From NCBI GenBank assembly GCA_030668045.1, contig DAOUUR010000013.1, positions 1 to 14,552 on the forward strand: DNA of 14,552 nt, in the 5' to 3' direction. The position numbers and the translations under genes were made by a program. How positions within the stretch are numbered: position 1 is the stretch's first letter; every line of letters begins with the position of its first letter. The stretch comes from a bacterium. Its GTDB lineage: Bacteria; Zixibacteria; MSB-5A5; GN15; FEB-12. This document shows positions 1 to 6,714 of the stretch, one piece after another. The notes beneath the pieces were generated by a model. That model worked only from the letters and a program-made list of their open reading frames with translations, was not told the origin of the DNA and made no database searches.

Positions 1-895
1 GCGACTCTTCGTTTTCCCACGCGTGACTGACGGACAGAAGTGGCTTGTTGTTGTGGGTGAGCGCCGCGGCAATAGCTGATCCTGATCTGCTAATCTTGGG
101 GAGCGGGTCGGCCTGGGCGGGGTCGTAATAGATAATATCATCACCTATGTTTGACTTCACGTATGCAAACGATGGGGTGATCTCAAATTGCCAACCGCAG
201 CCGGTGGCTTGGTCGGCATTGGTGGGCCCGTGGAAAAACGAATGAATCGGAAGTTCAATAATGACTCCATAATCGTGCGCATCGCCCTTAATGCGTGCTA
301 CATTGATTTCCGAGCCAGCTCCGGTTCTTGCGAGCTGCGACTCGATCTTCTTAATCGAATAACCAAATCCGAGGCGCAAGTAGTACTCTACACCGACGCC
401 GAGAGTGTAGGTCTTGACCGCGTCGTACGATTCATATGTTCCGATCACGTCATGACGTGCGTCATCCGTGTACTGAAATCTTAGCCACTCCATCTTCATA
501 CGTGAGAAAGAAAGCGCAACAGAGGCGTTGAAACGAGAGTCAGGCGAATTGGCGATTAGTCGATATGATCCGCCCAGTGAGATGCTCCAGGTTCTGAAAC
601 GCATATCTTGAGTAAGTTCAGGCAGCCATTTTGTGTTGTTGGGGGCGCTGAATGAGGCAATCCGATCAAGGTGGAAAAGACCTATAGCCCCCGGGCTGTA
701 GTAACCCGATTGCTCGTCTACCAGGTTAACGACGCATCCGCCCATGCCGTTCGCCCGCGGCGAATTGACCGAGAGCAGGGATGTGACCGCTGGAGCGCTT
801 ATGTCAGACACATAAGAATGGGTAGTCACCGCAAAGAGAGTTAGCAGCGCAAAGCAAGTTATCGAACGGATTGATAGCACATTACGGTTTTTCAT
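1..895 (-). CDS. PorV/UPF0164-like outer-membrane protein, 3' end cut off by window edge
   Basis: The frame stays open from an ATG at 895 to the left edge, giving 298 codons with no stop, so the C-terminus is missing. Residues 1-27 look like a Sec signal peptide: basic MKNR, then a hydrophobic stretch around 13-24, ending in THS. Residues 47-54 (RANGMGGC) and 65-72 (YYSPGAIG) match the N-terminal signature of PorV/PorQ/UPF0164 proteins, which usually read GARxxGMGGA followed by YYNPAGL. Behind them come alternating amphipathic strands (for example YTLGVGVEYYLRLGFGYSI near 163-181), typical of an outer-membrane beta-barrel. The likely location is the outer membrane. The role is uncertain: PorV proteins serve type IX secretion in Bacteroidetes, but many relatives elsewhere have no known job. 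A Shine-Dalgarno GAGAGG lies 7 bases before the ATG. The gene begins 81 bases after the end of nth and may have its own promoter. The family call is fairly secure; the exact role is not. Confidence 0.7.
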   Translation of the reverse strand, partial: MKNRNVLSIRSITCFALLTLFAVTTHSYVSDISAPAVTSLLSVNSPRANGMGGCVVNLVDEQSGYYSPGAIGLFHLDRIASFSAPNNTKWLPELTQDMRFRTWSISLGGSYRLIANSPDSRFNASVALSFSRMKMEWLRFQYTDDARHDVIGTYESYDAVKTYTLGVGVEYYLRLGFGYSIKKIESQLARTGAGSEINVARIKGDAHDYGVIIELPIHSFFHGPTNADQATGCGWQFEITPSFAYVKSNIGDDIIYYDPAQADPLPKISRSGSAIAAALTHNNKPLLSVSHAWENEES

Positions 896-938
896 AAGAC
901 GGCCTCTCTGTGACGTTGTCAGTGATCTCCTCCCAAGA

Positions 939-967
939 AAAATACGTTATCAGGGTCAGCGAATCAA
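939..967 (-). promoter_or_regulatory. possible sigma-70-like promoter for the PorV-like gene
   Basis: On the minus strand TTGATT (962-967) is followed after 17 bases by TATTTT (939-944), about 44 bases before the ATG at 895. Each box matches the consensus at four of six positions with ideal spacing. It lies in the 81-base gap after nth, where a change from cytoplasmic to outer-membrane function would fit a new transcript. The match is weak and could be chance. Confidence 0.3.
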
Positions 968-976
968 GCTTTGATC

Positions 977-1627
977 TTAACTGGTGGTTGAGGGACACAG
1001 CTTGTGCAGAAAACAGTTGCTGCAATCAGGTCGGCGGGCTTTGCAGATAGTGCGACCATGGAGGATCAACAGGTGCGAATACTGAATCCAGTCTTTCTCT
1101 GGGATCAGCGGGATCAGGTCTCGCTCTATTTTGACCGCGTCCTTCTGCGACGATAACCCGAGCAGTCGGCTGATTCGTCCGACATGGGTATCGACGACGA
1201 TCCCTTCGGCCAGACCATAGCCCGCACCCAGAATCACCGAGGCTGTCTTGCGACCAACACCGGTTAGCTTGACCAAGCTATCGAGGTCTCTGGGAATTCT
1301 TCCACCGTGTCGGTCAATAAGCTGAAGGGCTGAGGCCCTGATAGATTTTGCCTTGGCGTTGTGGAATCCGGTTGAGTAGATATCGCGACCAAGTTCCGCA
1401 AGGTCGGATTCTGCAAACGCTTTCAGTGATCGGTATTTTTTGAACAAAGCTGGTGTTACCAGATTGACGCGTTCATCGGTGCACTGAGCCGAGAGAATGG
1501 TGGCAACCATCAGTTGATGGATGGTACGGTAACTGAGCGTGCACCCGGCTTCGGGGTAGTGTCGTTTTAGTAGCGCGACAATCTTGCGGGCGCGGCGTTG
1601 CTTTTGTTCGCTGCTTTCTTTCGGCAT
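977..1627 (-). CDS. nth: endonuclease III (DNA glycosylase / AP lyase)
   Basis: This is a base-excision repair enzyme that removes oxidised pyrimidines and cleaves the resulting abasic site. The 216 residues match the usual length for the family. The helix-hairpin-helix LTGVGRKTAS (121-130) carries the catalytic lysine K127, and the GPD loop VDTHVGR (145-151) carries the catalytic aspartate D146. The [4Fe-4S] cluster ligands are complete with the classical C-X6-C-X2-C-X5-C spacing (C195, C202, C205, C211). ILSAQCTDERVN (44-55) is the usual N-terminal family segment. All active-site residues are present, so it should be functional. The ATG at 1627 follows the prmC stop codon after a single base, with no clear ribosome binding site, which suggests translational coupling. 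It appears to be the last gene of the rpmE-yqhQ-prfA-prmC unit. No convincing terminator follows it. Confidence 0.96.
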   Translation of the reverse strand: MPKESSEQKQRRARKIVALLKRHYPEAGCTLSYRTIHQLMVATILSAQCTDERVNLVTPALFKKYRSLKAFAESDLAELGRDIYSTGFHNAKAKSIRASALQLIDRHGGRIPRDLDSLVKLTGVGRKTASVILGAGYGLAEGIVVDTHVGRISRLLGLSSQKDAVKIERDLIPLIPEKDWIQYSHLLILHGRTICKARRPDCSNCFLHKLCPSTTS

Positions 1628-1628
1628 A

Positions 1629-2492
1629 TCATTGTCGGCAGGAAAGGACGACCACCCGATCGATATCGTTGAGGTCTTTGAGGATTACGATTGACTTGTA
1701 GCGGTCATCGTTTTCGGTTAGGGCGCAGACTTTTTCGCCTTGAAGGTAACCTATCTCAAACATCAATTGCCCGCCGGGCAGAAGATGGTCGGGCGCTTTA
1801 GCAATTATGGCGCGGACCGCATCGAGACCATCGGGGCCACCAAGCAGAGACAATTTGGGGTCGGATTTTACCTCTGGGGAGAGGTCGGCATACTCGCAGT
1901 CGGCGATATACGGTGGATTGGAGATGATAAGATTAAACTTCTCGTCAACTTTGATAGAAGAGAAAAAATCGGATTGGCGGAGATCAATATTGTCCGGTGT
2001 TTCAAGATCGGTTGCGTTCTTTCTGGCGACCGCGAGAGCTTCCTCGGAGATGTCAACCGCCGTGATCCGGCAGGCGGGCATCTCAAGAGCAATAGTGACC
2101 GAGGCAACACCGGAACCAACACCGATATCCAGAACGGTCGGGTTATCGTGACCGCAAATTCGCATGTAGCGGAGAGCTGTTTCGCACAACAGTTCGGTTT
2201 CCGGAGTCGGCACCATCACAGCAGGAGAGACGAAGAACTTCCGACCATAGAACCAGGATTCTTCGAGGATATACTGCAGCGGTTCCCGCTCCATTCGTCT
2301 GTGCATGATCTCTTCGAATCGAGCCATGACATTATCGTTAATGAAGGTTGGTCCGTTGAGATAGAGATTGAGACGGTCCAGGTCGGTTAGATAGCAGAGT
2401 ATCCATTCGACCTCGGCCGACGCCTGTTCAATGCCGGCATCGATTAGACGCTGTGCCTGACGGCAGATGAATTCGGGCAGGTGTTCTTCCAC
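1629..2492 (-). CDS. prmC: peptide chain release factor N5-glutamine methyltransferase
   Basis: PrmC (HemK) methylates the glutamine of the GGQ motif in release factors 1 and 2, using SAM, and so speeds peptide release. The protein has 287 residues: an N-terminal helical substrate-binding domain (about 1-90) and a Rossmann methyltransferase domain with LDIGVGSGVAS (121-131) as the SAM loop. The diagnostic NPPY catalytic tetrad that holds the target glutamine is at 192-195. The linker normally reads PLQYxxGxxxF...PRPETE; here it reads PLQYILEESWFYG (71-83) and VPTPETE, so the usual Gly and Arg are replaced by Glu and Thr. The start is GTG, directly abutting the TGA of the upstream membrane-protein gene; AAAGGAG lies about 14 bases before it. 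Its target prfA is encoded two genes upstream in the same unit, which strongly supports the assignment. Confidence 0.94.
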   Translation of the reverse strand: MEEHLPEFICRQAQRLIDAGIEQASAEVEWILCYLTDLDRLNLYLNGPTFINDNVMARFEEIMHRRMEREPLQYILEESWFYGRKFFVSPAVMVPTPETELLCETALRYMRICGHDNPTVLDIGVGSGVASVTIALEMPACRITAVDISEEALAVARKNATDLETPDNIDLRQSDFFSSIKVDEKFNLIISNPPYIADCEYADLSPEVKSDPKLSLLGGPDGLDAVRAIIAKAPDHLLPGGQLMFEIGYLQGEKVCALTENDDRYKSIVILKDLNDIDRVVVLSCRQ

Positions 2493-3461
2493 TCAGGTCG
2501 TTTCTGCTCCTTTGGAGCGGATGAATCCGATCACCGACAGCAGCGTCATCAGTGCAGCCCAGCTATAGCATACAGCGTAGGTGAGAGTCGGATCGTACTG
2601 TGCGGAGTGTGGGATAAAGTAGATCAGGATCATCAGGACGAGCGCACCCAGACCGAACCAGCCGGAAGCTTTGAGAGAGAAAAAGTCTCGCGAACACTTG
2701 CAGCCTGTTGCCGATTTCAGCGTGGCTAACATCATAAAGACGAGATAGAGGAACAAGATTTGGGTCTTGTTGTCGGTGGCGTCGGTGCCAAATGGAACCC
2801 CTTCCCAGATGGTGCCAAAAGCGTACCAGTTCATGGCAAACCCGAGCGGATAACCACCAATAAAACAGAGGATTGTTGCCGCCAATATATGCAGGCCGAA
2901 AGCACGTATGCTGCCTCCGCCGCCGATCATCTGGAACGCCTGCATGGCAGCCATCAGGATGAAAAAGACGGTTGCAAAAATCAGGAGAATGTGGCTGCCG
3001 ATCACAAGCGTTGCTACGTGCCCGATGCCGCGCAACCAGAACGGCGTGCCTGTCTCGGTGTCGGTGAAGGTTGCCACGACTACGCCTGCGGTATCGACGA
3101 CCTCAAAAAAATAGTAAACACGTTTCAGCTTCTCACCGGCGGTAAGGTCGCCGCGAAATTTATTGGGCGTTGTTGAGTCGGGGGTCAGCGCCTGGGCGGC
3201 ATAGGCATCGAGCGGTGAGTCGGCGGCGGCGCCGGGTTGGGTGTGGCGCAGGATGATAGTCTTTCCCTCAAGATCGCCTTCAACGTTAATCAAGACCGAA
3301 TCGAATGAAAACTCGAAAATCTTGGGAACGGTATTGAACTGGAAATCGTATCCATTTTCCGAATGGATCCTCAGTTCGGGGCGTCCTTCGGAGTTGGAAC
3401 TGGCAACATAGAAAAGAAAGAGGGTAATGGCGAGAGCTGCGAGAATTCTAATGATTTTCAT
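2493..3461 (-). CDS. unknown membrane protein with Ig-like domain and five C-terminal helices
   Basis: I do not recognise this 322-residue protein. It starts with a hydrophobic signal or anchor (about 3-20). Residues about 28-140 are rich in beta strands and resemble a small immunoglobulin-like exported domain. Five predicted membrane helices follow, at roughly 146-175, 186-212, 233-252, 266-284 and 292-313. Between helices two and three lies a striking polar segment, [16 protein letters not shown] (219-234), which looks like a conserved loop. Histidines H148, H157, H201 and H285 fall within or at the ends of helices, and a CxC pair (C254, C256) sits after the third helix. A haem- or metal-binding role is possible but only inferred. 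The ATG at 3461 lies inside the end of prfA (14-base overlap), and its TGA abuts the prmC GTG. It is therefore locked into the release-factor operon. Confidence 0.85.
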   Translation of the reverse strand: MKIIRILAALAITLFLFYVASSNSEGRPELRIHSENGYDFQFNTVPKIFEFSFDSVLINVEGDLEGKTIILRHTQPGAAADSPLDAYAAQALTPDSTTPNKFRGDLTAGEKLKRVYYFFEVVDTAGVVVATFTDTETGTPFWLRGIGHVATLVIGSHILLIFATVFFILMAAMQAFQMIGGGGSIRAFGLHILAATILCFIGGYPLGFAMNWYAFGTIWEGVPFGTDATDNKTQILFLYLVFMMLATLKSATGCKCSRDFFSLKASGWFGLGALVLMILIYFIPHSAQYDPTLTYAVCYSWAALMTLLSVIGFIRSKGAETT

Positions 3462-4551
3462 GTGGTTCTCTATGCTCTGTTTCCAGTTTCAATCGTCTGA
3501 TTTGATCGTGCTGGATCAACGGCGCGACCATGAGATCAATGTTACCGGAAAGGACATCTTCCAGCTTGTAGAGGGTCAGGCCAATGCGATGATCAGTCAC
3601 GCGTGATTGCGGAAAATTGTACGTTCTAATCTTGGCGGAACGATCGCCGCTTGAGACCATCGAACGGCGTTCAGCCGATATTTTTGCCTGCTGTTCGGCC
3701 ATCATCTTATCGTAGAGTCGGGCGCGAAGAACTTTCATGGCCTTGGCTCGATTCTTGTGCTGAGATTTTTCGTCCTGACAGGTGACAACCAGTCCGGTGG
3801 GGAGATGCGTTATTCGGACCGCCGAGTCGGTAGTGTTGACCGATTGCCCGCCCGGTCCCGAAGAACGGTAGACATCAATCTTCAGGTCGTTCTCTTTGAT
3901 ATTGATGTCGATATCGGCCACTTCGGGGAGCACGGCGACAGTAACCGCCGAAGTATGAATGCGACCCTGAGTCTCGGTGCTGGGAACTCTCTGGACGCGA
4001 TGAACGCCCGATTCAAATTTCATCGTACCGTAGACCAGGTCACCATCGAGTGAGAAGATGATCTCTTTGAAGCCACCCTGTCCCGACGGACTGGTGCTGA
4101 GGACCTCAATCTTCCAGTTATGTGAGTCGGCGGCGCGAGTGTACATACGGTATAGATCACCGGCAAACAGCCCGGCTTCTTCACCGCCGGTACCGGCACG
4201 TATCTCGACGACTGCCGGTTTGTTATCGTTAGGATCGCGGGGAAGAAGCTTGATCTTGAAGTCGTTCTCAACCTCTTCGATCTGTGCCTCATGGATAGCT
4301 GCCTCTTCGCGTGCCAACTCGACAAGTTCGGGGTCGCCACCGGCGCTGATGAGTTCTCGCGCTTCATCAAGACCAAGTCTGACTTCGCGGTATCGTCGGC
4401 CCGCCTTCAGGATGTCCTCCAGCCGTCGGCGTTCACGGTTGAGCGCAATCATCTTCTTTTGATTGGAGAGGAAATCCGGATCGACCATTTGTTCGTCTAT
4501 GGAGCGGAGTTTCTCTTCGAGTCTGGCAACAAGATCAAGCATCGTATTCAT
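3448..4551 (-). CDS. prfA: peptide chain release factor 1
   Basis: RF1 recognises UAA and UAG in the ribosomal A site and triggers hydrolysis of peptidyl-tRNA. The 367 residues are a full-length member. The N-terminal coiled-coil domain covers about 1-110. [20 protein letters not shown] (118-137) is the family segment that follows. The stop-codon recognition tripeptide PxT appears as P190-S191-T192 in [15 protein letters not shown]; the PxT form (as opposed to SPF in RF2) identifies RF1. The peptidyl-transferase motif GGQ is at 234-236 within [20 protein letters not shown]. No frameshift signal is present or expected, since only RF2 commonly has one. The first ATG is used here; a second in-frame ATG at codon 4 is an equally plausible start because neither has a strong ribosome binding site. 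PrmC, which methylates Q236, is encoded downstream in the same unit. Confidence 0.97.
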   Translation of the reverse strand: MNTMLDLVARLEEKLRSIDEQMVDPDFLSNQKKMIALNRERRRLEDILKAGRRYREVRLGLDEARELISAGGDPELVELAREEAAIHEAQIEEVENDFKIKLLPRDPNDNKPAVVEIRAGTGGEEAGLFAGDLYRMYTRAADSHNWKIEVLSTSPSGQGGFKEIIFSLDGDLVYGTMKFESGVHRVQRVPSTETQGRIHTSAVTVAVLPEVADIDINIKENDLKIDVYRSSGPGGQSVNTTDSAVRITHLPTGLVVTCQDEKSQHKNRAKAMKVLRARLYDKMMAEQQAKISAERRSMVSSGDRSAKIRTYNFPQSRVTDHRIGLTLYKLEDVLSGNIDLMVAPLIQHDQIRRLKLETEHREPHENH

Positions 4552-4570
4552 CCATCATTTGGGCGTAATG

Positions 4571-4594
4571 GTAAAGGAAAGCCGGTTCGGCGGC
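4571..4594 (-). terminator. weak hairpin with short T-rich tail between yqhQ and prfA
   Basis: In the 59-base gap upstream of prfA the minus strand reads GCCG, a six-base loop, CGGC, then TTTCCTTTAC. The stem is only 4 bp and the tail is broken by cytosines, so at best this is a partial terminator or attenuator setting the ratio of yqhQ to prfA transcripts. It may equally be meaningless. Confidence 0.2.
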
Positions 4595-4610
4595 AAGCAT
4601 TTATGACCAG

Positions 4611-5579
4611 CTAAGGAACGGTGGTGCGGGGGCAGTCGATCTTCGATGCTGTCACCCCGAGGGCGGCCTCAAGAGCGACAATGCCGACCTCAAGCTGCTC
4701 CCGCGAGGGCTCCTGGGTAGTGATTCGCTGGAGCCAGAGACCGGGCTGGATGAGGATTTTGGTGATTGGGTTGTTGCGTGTTTTGCCGGAGAGTTTCAGC
4801 AGTTCGTACGATCCGCCCGCGACTAATGGTAACAACGAAAAGTGCAGGAGGAATCGTTGCGTTAGATCGGGAGGTTGGCCAACGACTATCGTGTAGATTG
4901 AGTCGGAAATTGCGTACATCATGATAGCGGCCAGGGCAACAATCAAAATGAACGACGTGCCACAGCGGGGATGAAACCGGGTATGAGTGGCTGCGCGTTC
5001 AGGGGTCATCTCCTCGCCCATTTCATGGGCGTAGATCGATTTATGTTCGGCTCCATGATACTGGAAGATTTTCTTAAATTCACCAAACAGTGATATGACG
5101 TACACATAGGAGACGAAAAAAGTCAGCCGTATGGCGCCGGCGACGAGGTTAAACCAGACGGCGTCACGATCGACTCCAAGTAGAGTCGATAGGGCCAGCG
5201 GCAGCCAGAAAAATATTAACACACCGACTATCATCGCGATCACGACACTCAGGCCCAGCCAGAGAGCATTCGATTTCTTTTTCTCGCCCTCAACATCGCG
5301 GCCTTCTTTTTTGGCCTCTTCTTTTTCTGCTTCCTTGATAGCAATATCCGCCGAGAAATTGAGTGTGCGAATACCAATGACCATCATCTCGACAAAAGTG
5401 ATGGCGCCTCTGATGACGGGGATATTGAGAATCTTGTGGCGGGTGGAGAGAGCTTTGTACGGTTCGGTCTTGACCAAAATCTCGCCGCTGGGAATACGAA
5501 CGGCGGTGGCGATGCGGTCAGCCGAGCGCATCATGACACCTTCGATTACAGCTTGTCCGCCAACATTGAGATCAGGCAT
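4611..5579 (-). CDS. DUF1385 / YqhQ-family membrane protein
   Basis: The 322 residues carry all the hallmarks of the DUF1385 family: GGQAVIEGVMMR (7-18) at the N-terminus, YHGAEHKSIYAHE (174-186), RFHPRCGTSF (191-200) and, near the C-terminus, WLQRITTQEPSREQLEVGI (282-300). Hydrophobic segments at about 53-72, 106-132, 140-165, 199-216 and 240-258 make it an integral membrane protein. A highly charged Lys/Glu-rich stretch (about 82-103) lies between the first two. The biochemical function of the family is not established; the conserved His, Glu and Cys residues suggest a metal site, which is inference only. As in many bacteria, the gene sits beside rpmE and prfA. It is 87 bases downstream of rpmE, with an inverted repeat in the gap, and it ends with TAG 59 bases before prfA. 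Confidence 0.92.
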   Translation of the reverse strand: MPDLNVGGQAVIEGVMMRSADRIATAVRIPSGEILVKTEPYKALSTRHKILNIPVIRGAITFVEMMVIGIRTLNFSADIAIKEAEKEEAKKEGRDVEGEKKKSNALWLGLSVVIAMIVGVLIFFWLPLALSTLLGVDRDAVWFNLVAGAIRLTFFVSYVYVISLFGEFKKIFQYHGAEHKSIYAHEMGEEMTPERAATHTRFHPRCGTSFILIVALAAIMMYAISDSIYTIVVGQPPDLTQRFLLHFSLLPLVAGGSYELLKLSGKTRNNPITKILIQPGLWLQRITTQEPSREQLEVGIVALEAALGVTASKIDCPRTTVP

Positions 5580-5607
5580 AACAACTACCAGGGATTAATG
5601 GATACAA

Positions 5608-5637
5608 GCGGCGCCGGTTGGTTGTCACTTGCGCCGC
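5608..5637. repeat. inverted repeat in the rpmE-yqhQ gap
   Basis: GCGGCGC (5608-5614) and GCGCCGC (5631-5637) are perfect inverted 7-base arms separated by 16 bases. On the transcribed strand they could form a GC-rich stem-loop between rpmE and yqhQ. The bases that follow are TTGTATCC, not a T-tract, so it is not a typical intrinsic terminator. A role in RNA processing or in protecting the short, abundant rpmE message is possible. Confidence 0.4.
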
Positions 5638-5666
5638 CTGTTTGAGAGTTTGCGTGTCCGTACCGA

Positions 5667-5879
5667 TCAGTCTTTCTTCTCGGCCAAGCCGTACTTGCGG
5701 CGGAAGCGTTCTACGCGACCGGCGGTATCAATCAGTTTCTGCTTGCCGGTAAAGAAGGGGTGGCAGGCGGAACAGATTTCGACACTGATTTTTTCACGAG
5801 TCGAACGCGTCGGATAGGTGGCACCACAGGCGCACGTGACGGTCAGTTCGTGATAATCGGGATGAATCTTTTCTTTCAA
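5667..5879 (-). CDS. rpmE: ribosomal protein bL31, zinc-binding form
   Basis: This is 50S subunit protein L31, which forms a bridge between the two subunits. From the TTG start at 5879 it has 70 residues and begins [16 protein letters not shown], the standard bL31 N-terminus. The cysteine pairs CAC and CSAC (C16, C18, C36, C39) make it the zinc-containing type, and HPFFTGKQK follows as in the family. A longer reading from GTG at 5888 would add three residues (MIE plus Leu), but that GTG lies inside a near-perfect Shine-Dalgarno sequence (5884-5891) placed correctly for the TTG. I therefore prefer TTG. It is the first gene of the unit leading to yqhQ, prfA, prmC and nth, with its own promoter upstream. 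It is likely abundantly expressed and possibly regulated through its leader hairpin or by zinc. Confidence 0.93.
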   Translation of the reverse strand: MKEKIHPDYHELTVTCACGATYPTRSTREKISVEICSACHPFFTGKQKLIDTAGRVERFRRKYGLAEKKD

Positions 5880-5883
5880 TTCA

Positions 5884-5891
5884 ATCACCTC
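5884..5891 (-). promoter_or_regulatory. Shine-Dalgarno site that fixes the rpmE start
   Basis: The minus strand reads GAGGTGAT, complementary over eight bases to the usual 16S rRNA 3' end (ATCACCTC). From GAGG there are 8 bases to the TTG at 5879. The alternative start GTG (5888-5886) is part of this site, so it could not be used with it. Confidence 0.75.
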
Positions 5892-5922
5892 AACAAATTA
5901 TTAGCATTCCATATCAACTTAC

Positions 5923-5945
5923 GGTTCCCCTAACCTATCGGAACC
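5923..5945 (-). promoter_or_regulatory. possible leader hairpin of rpmE
   Basis: Inverted arms GGTTCC (on the minus strand 5945-5940) and GGAACC (5928-5923) enclose 11 bases and lie in the untranslated leader, just downstream of the -10 box and about 45 bases before the start codon. It has no T-tract. Such a stem could be a site for autogenous control by bL31 or simply stabilise the RNA; this is inference from position and symmetry only. Confidence 0.35.
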
Positions 5946-5955
5946 ACAGCCGTCC

Positions 5956-5983
5956 AATATAAGGATTTTGACGCATTTGACAA
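5956..5983 (-). promoter_or_regulatory. sigma-70-like promoter for the rpmE-nth unit
   Basis: On the minus strand TTGTCA (5978-5983) is followed after 16 bases by TATATT (5956-5961). Both boxes match consensus at five of six positions. It sits in the 157-base gap after the methyltransferase gene, giving an rpmE leader of about 70 bases. It is the best promoter candidate in the window, and the only other sequence in this gap is the leader hairpin. No Zur-like palindrome was obvious around it. Confidence 0.6.
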
Positions 5984-6036
5984 GGGGATATTGGGTATTA
6001 GCGGGGTAGTTATGTAAAGCGGTGTGTGGCAGGTGG

Positions 6037-6714
6037 TTACGTAGGCGCGCCAGTTGCATTTACTCCCCTCAGCACTGCCGACCAGTAGTATTTATTGTGG
6101 GTGAGGCGTTCTATTCGGAAGTGGGGCGCGAAGATATTGCGAAGTTCGTCTTTGGTGAAATAGTTTTTCAGGATAGTGTGTTCTGCACCGTTGTCGAGAA
6201 ATCGGTGTTTGAAATTGTTGCCATGCTTGTCGGTATGGACCGATCCAACCACGGGACCCTCGGCTGGCGGGTTGTTGTCAATCAGCCAGGCCGTGCATCC
6301 CTCTTGCAGGAGCTCAATCAGCATCGCAAAGAGGTCGCCATAGTTCTGGCGGGGATGGTGTGAGAACCAGAAACCGAGCGCTAGAAAATCAAAGGCACCT
6401 TTTGCGAAAGCCGACCGGTTCAGGTCGGACCGTACAAAACTGACTTTGCCGCGCAGGTTTTTCCCTCTGGCTTCGGCGATCATTTCCGGTGAGATATCGG
6501 AGGCGACAATCGATGCTGCCGTTTCGGCCATTATCTCAGTCCAGTAGCCGGTACCGCAGGCCAACTCCAGAACGTGACGGCCTTTCACCAGTTGGCGAAG
6601 ATGGTCAGCTTCCTCATCGATTTCTTTGCGACGGTCGGGTACATCTCGGTAATATATCTGCTCGTATTCGGAGGCGCGAGCGCGATAATAGTCAATCAGC
6701 TTGTGGTCAGTCAT
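6037..6714 (-). CDS. class I SAM-dependent methyltransferase, substrate unknown
   Basis: The 225-residue protein has the Rossmann SAM site: motif I HVLELACGTGYWTE (47-60), the acidic end of the second strand in VASDISPEM (70-78), and RSDLNR (95-100) near the adenine-binding position. This is the Methyltransf_11/25 type that acts on small molecules. It lacks the NPPY of amino-methylases and any nucleic-acid-binding addition, so the substrate cannot be named. The remaining C-terminal half has several aromatic and histidine residues (FWFSHHPRQNY, 115-125) that probably line the substrate pocket. Its ATG overlaps the stop of the flavoprotein gene upstream (ATGA, 4 bases), so the two are likely translated together. 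It is the last gene of the right-hand series. No intrinsic terminator is visible after its stop. Confidence 0.85.
   Translation of the reverse strand: MTDHKLIDYYRARASEYEQIYYRDVPDRRKEIDEEADHLRQLVKGRHVLELACGTGYWTEIMAETAASIVASDISPEMIAEARGKNLRGKVSFVRSDLNRSAFAKGAFDFLALGFWFSHHPRQNYGDLFAMLIELLQEGCTAWLIDNNPPAEGPVVGSVHTDKHGNNFKHRFLDNGAEHTILKNYFTKDELRNIFAPHFRIERLTHNKYYWSAVLRGVNATGAPT

Noticed and set aside
188..484. Plus-strand 98-codon frame
   Set aside because: It is antisense to the PorV-like gene, whose frame is open for 298 codons with a signal peptide and family motifs.
962..980. Palindrome ATCAA-GCT-TTGAT after nth as a terminator
   Set aside because: The stem is only five A/T-rich pairs with no T-tract, and it overlaps the possible -35 box of the next gene.
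1740..2390. Plus-strand open frame of 216 codons
   Set aside because: It is antisense to prmC and shows no domain; the minus-strand protein has NPPY and a SAM loop.
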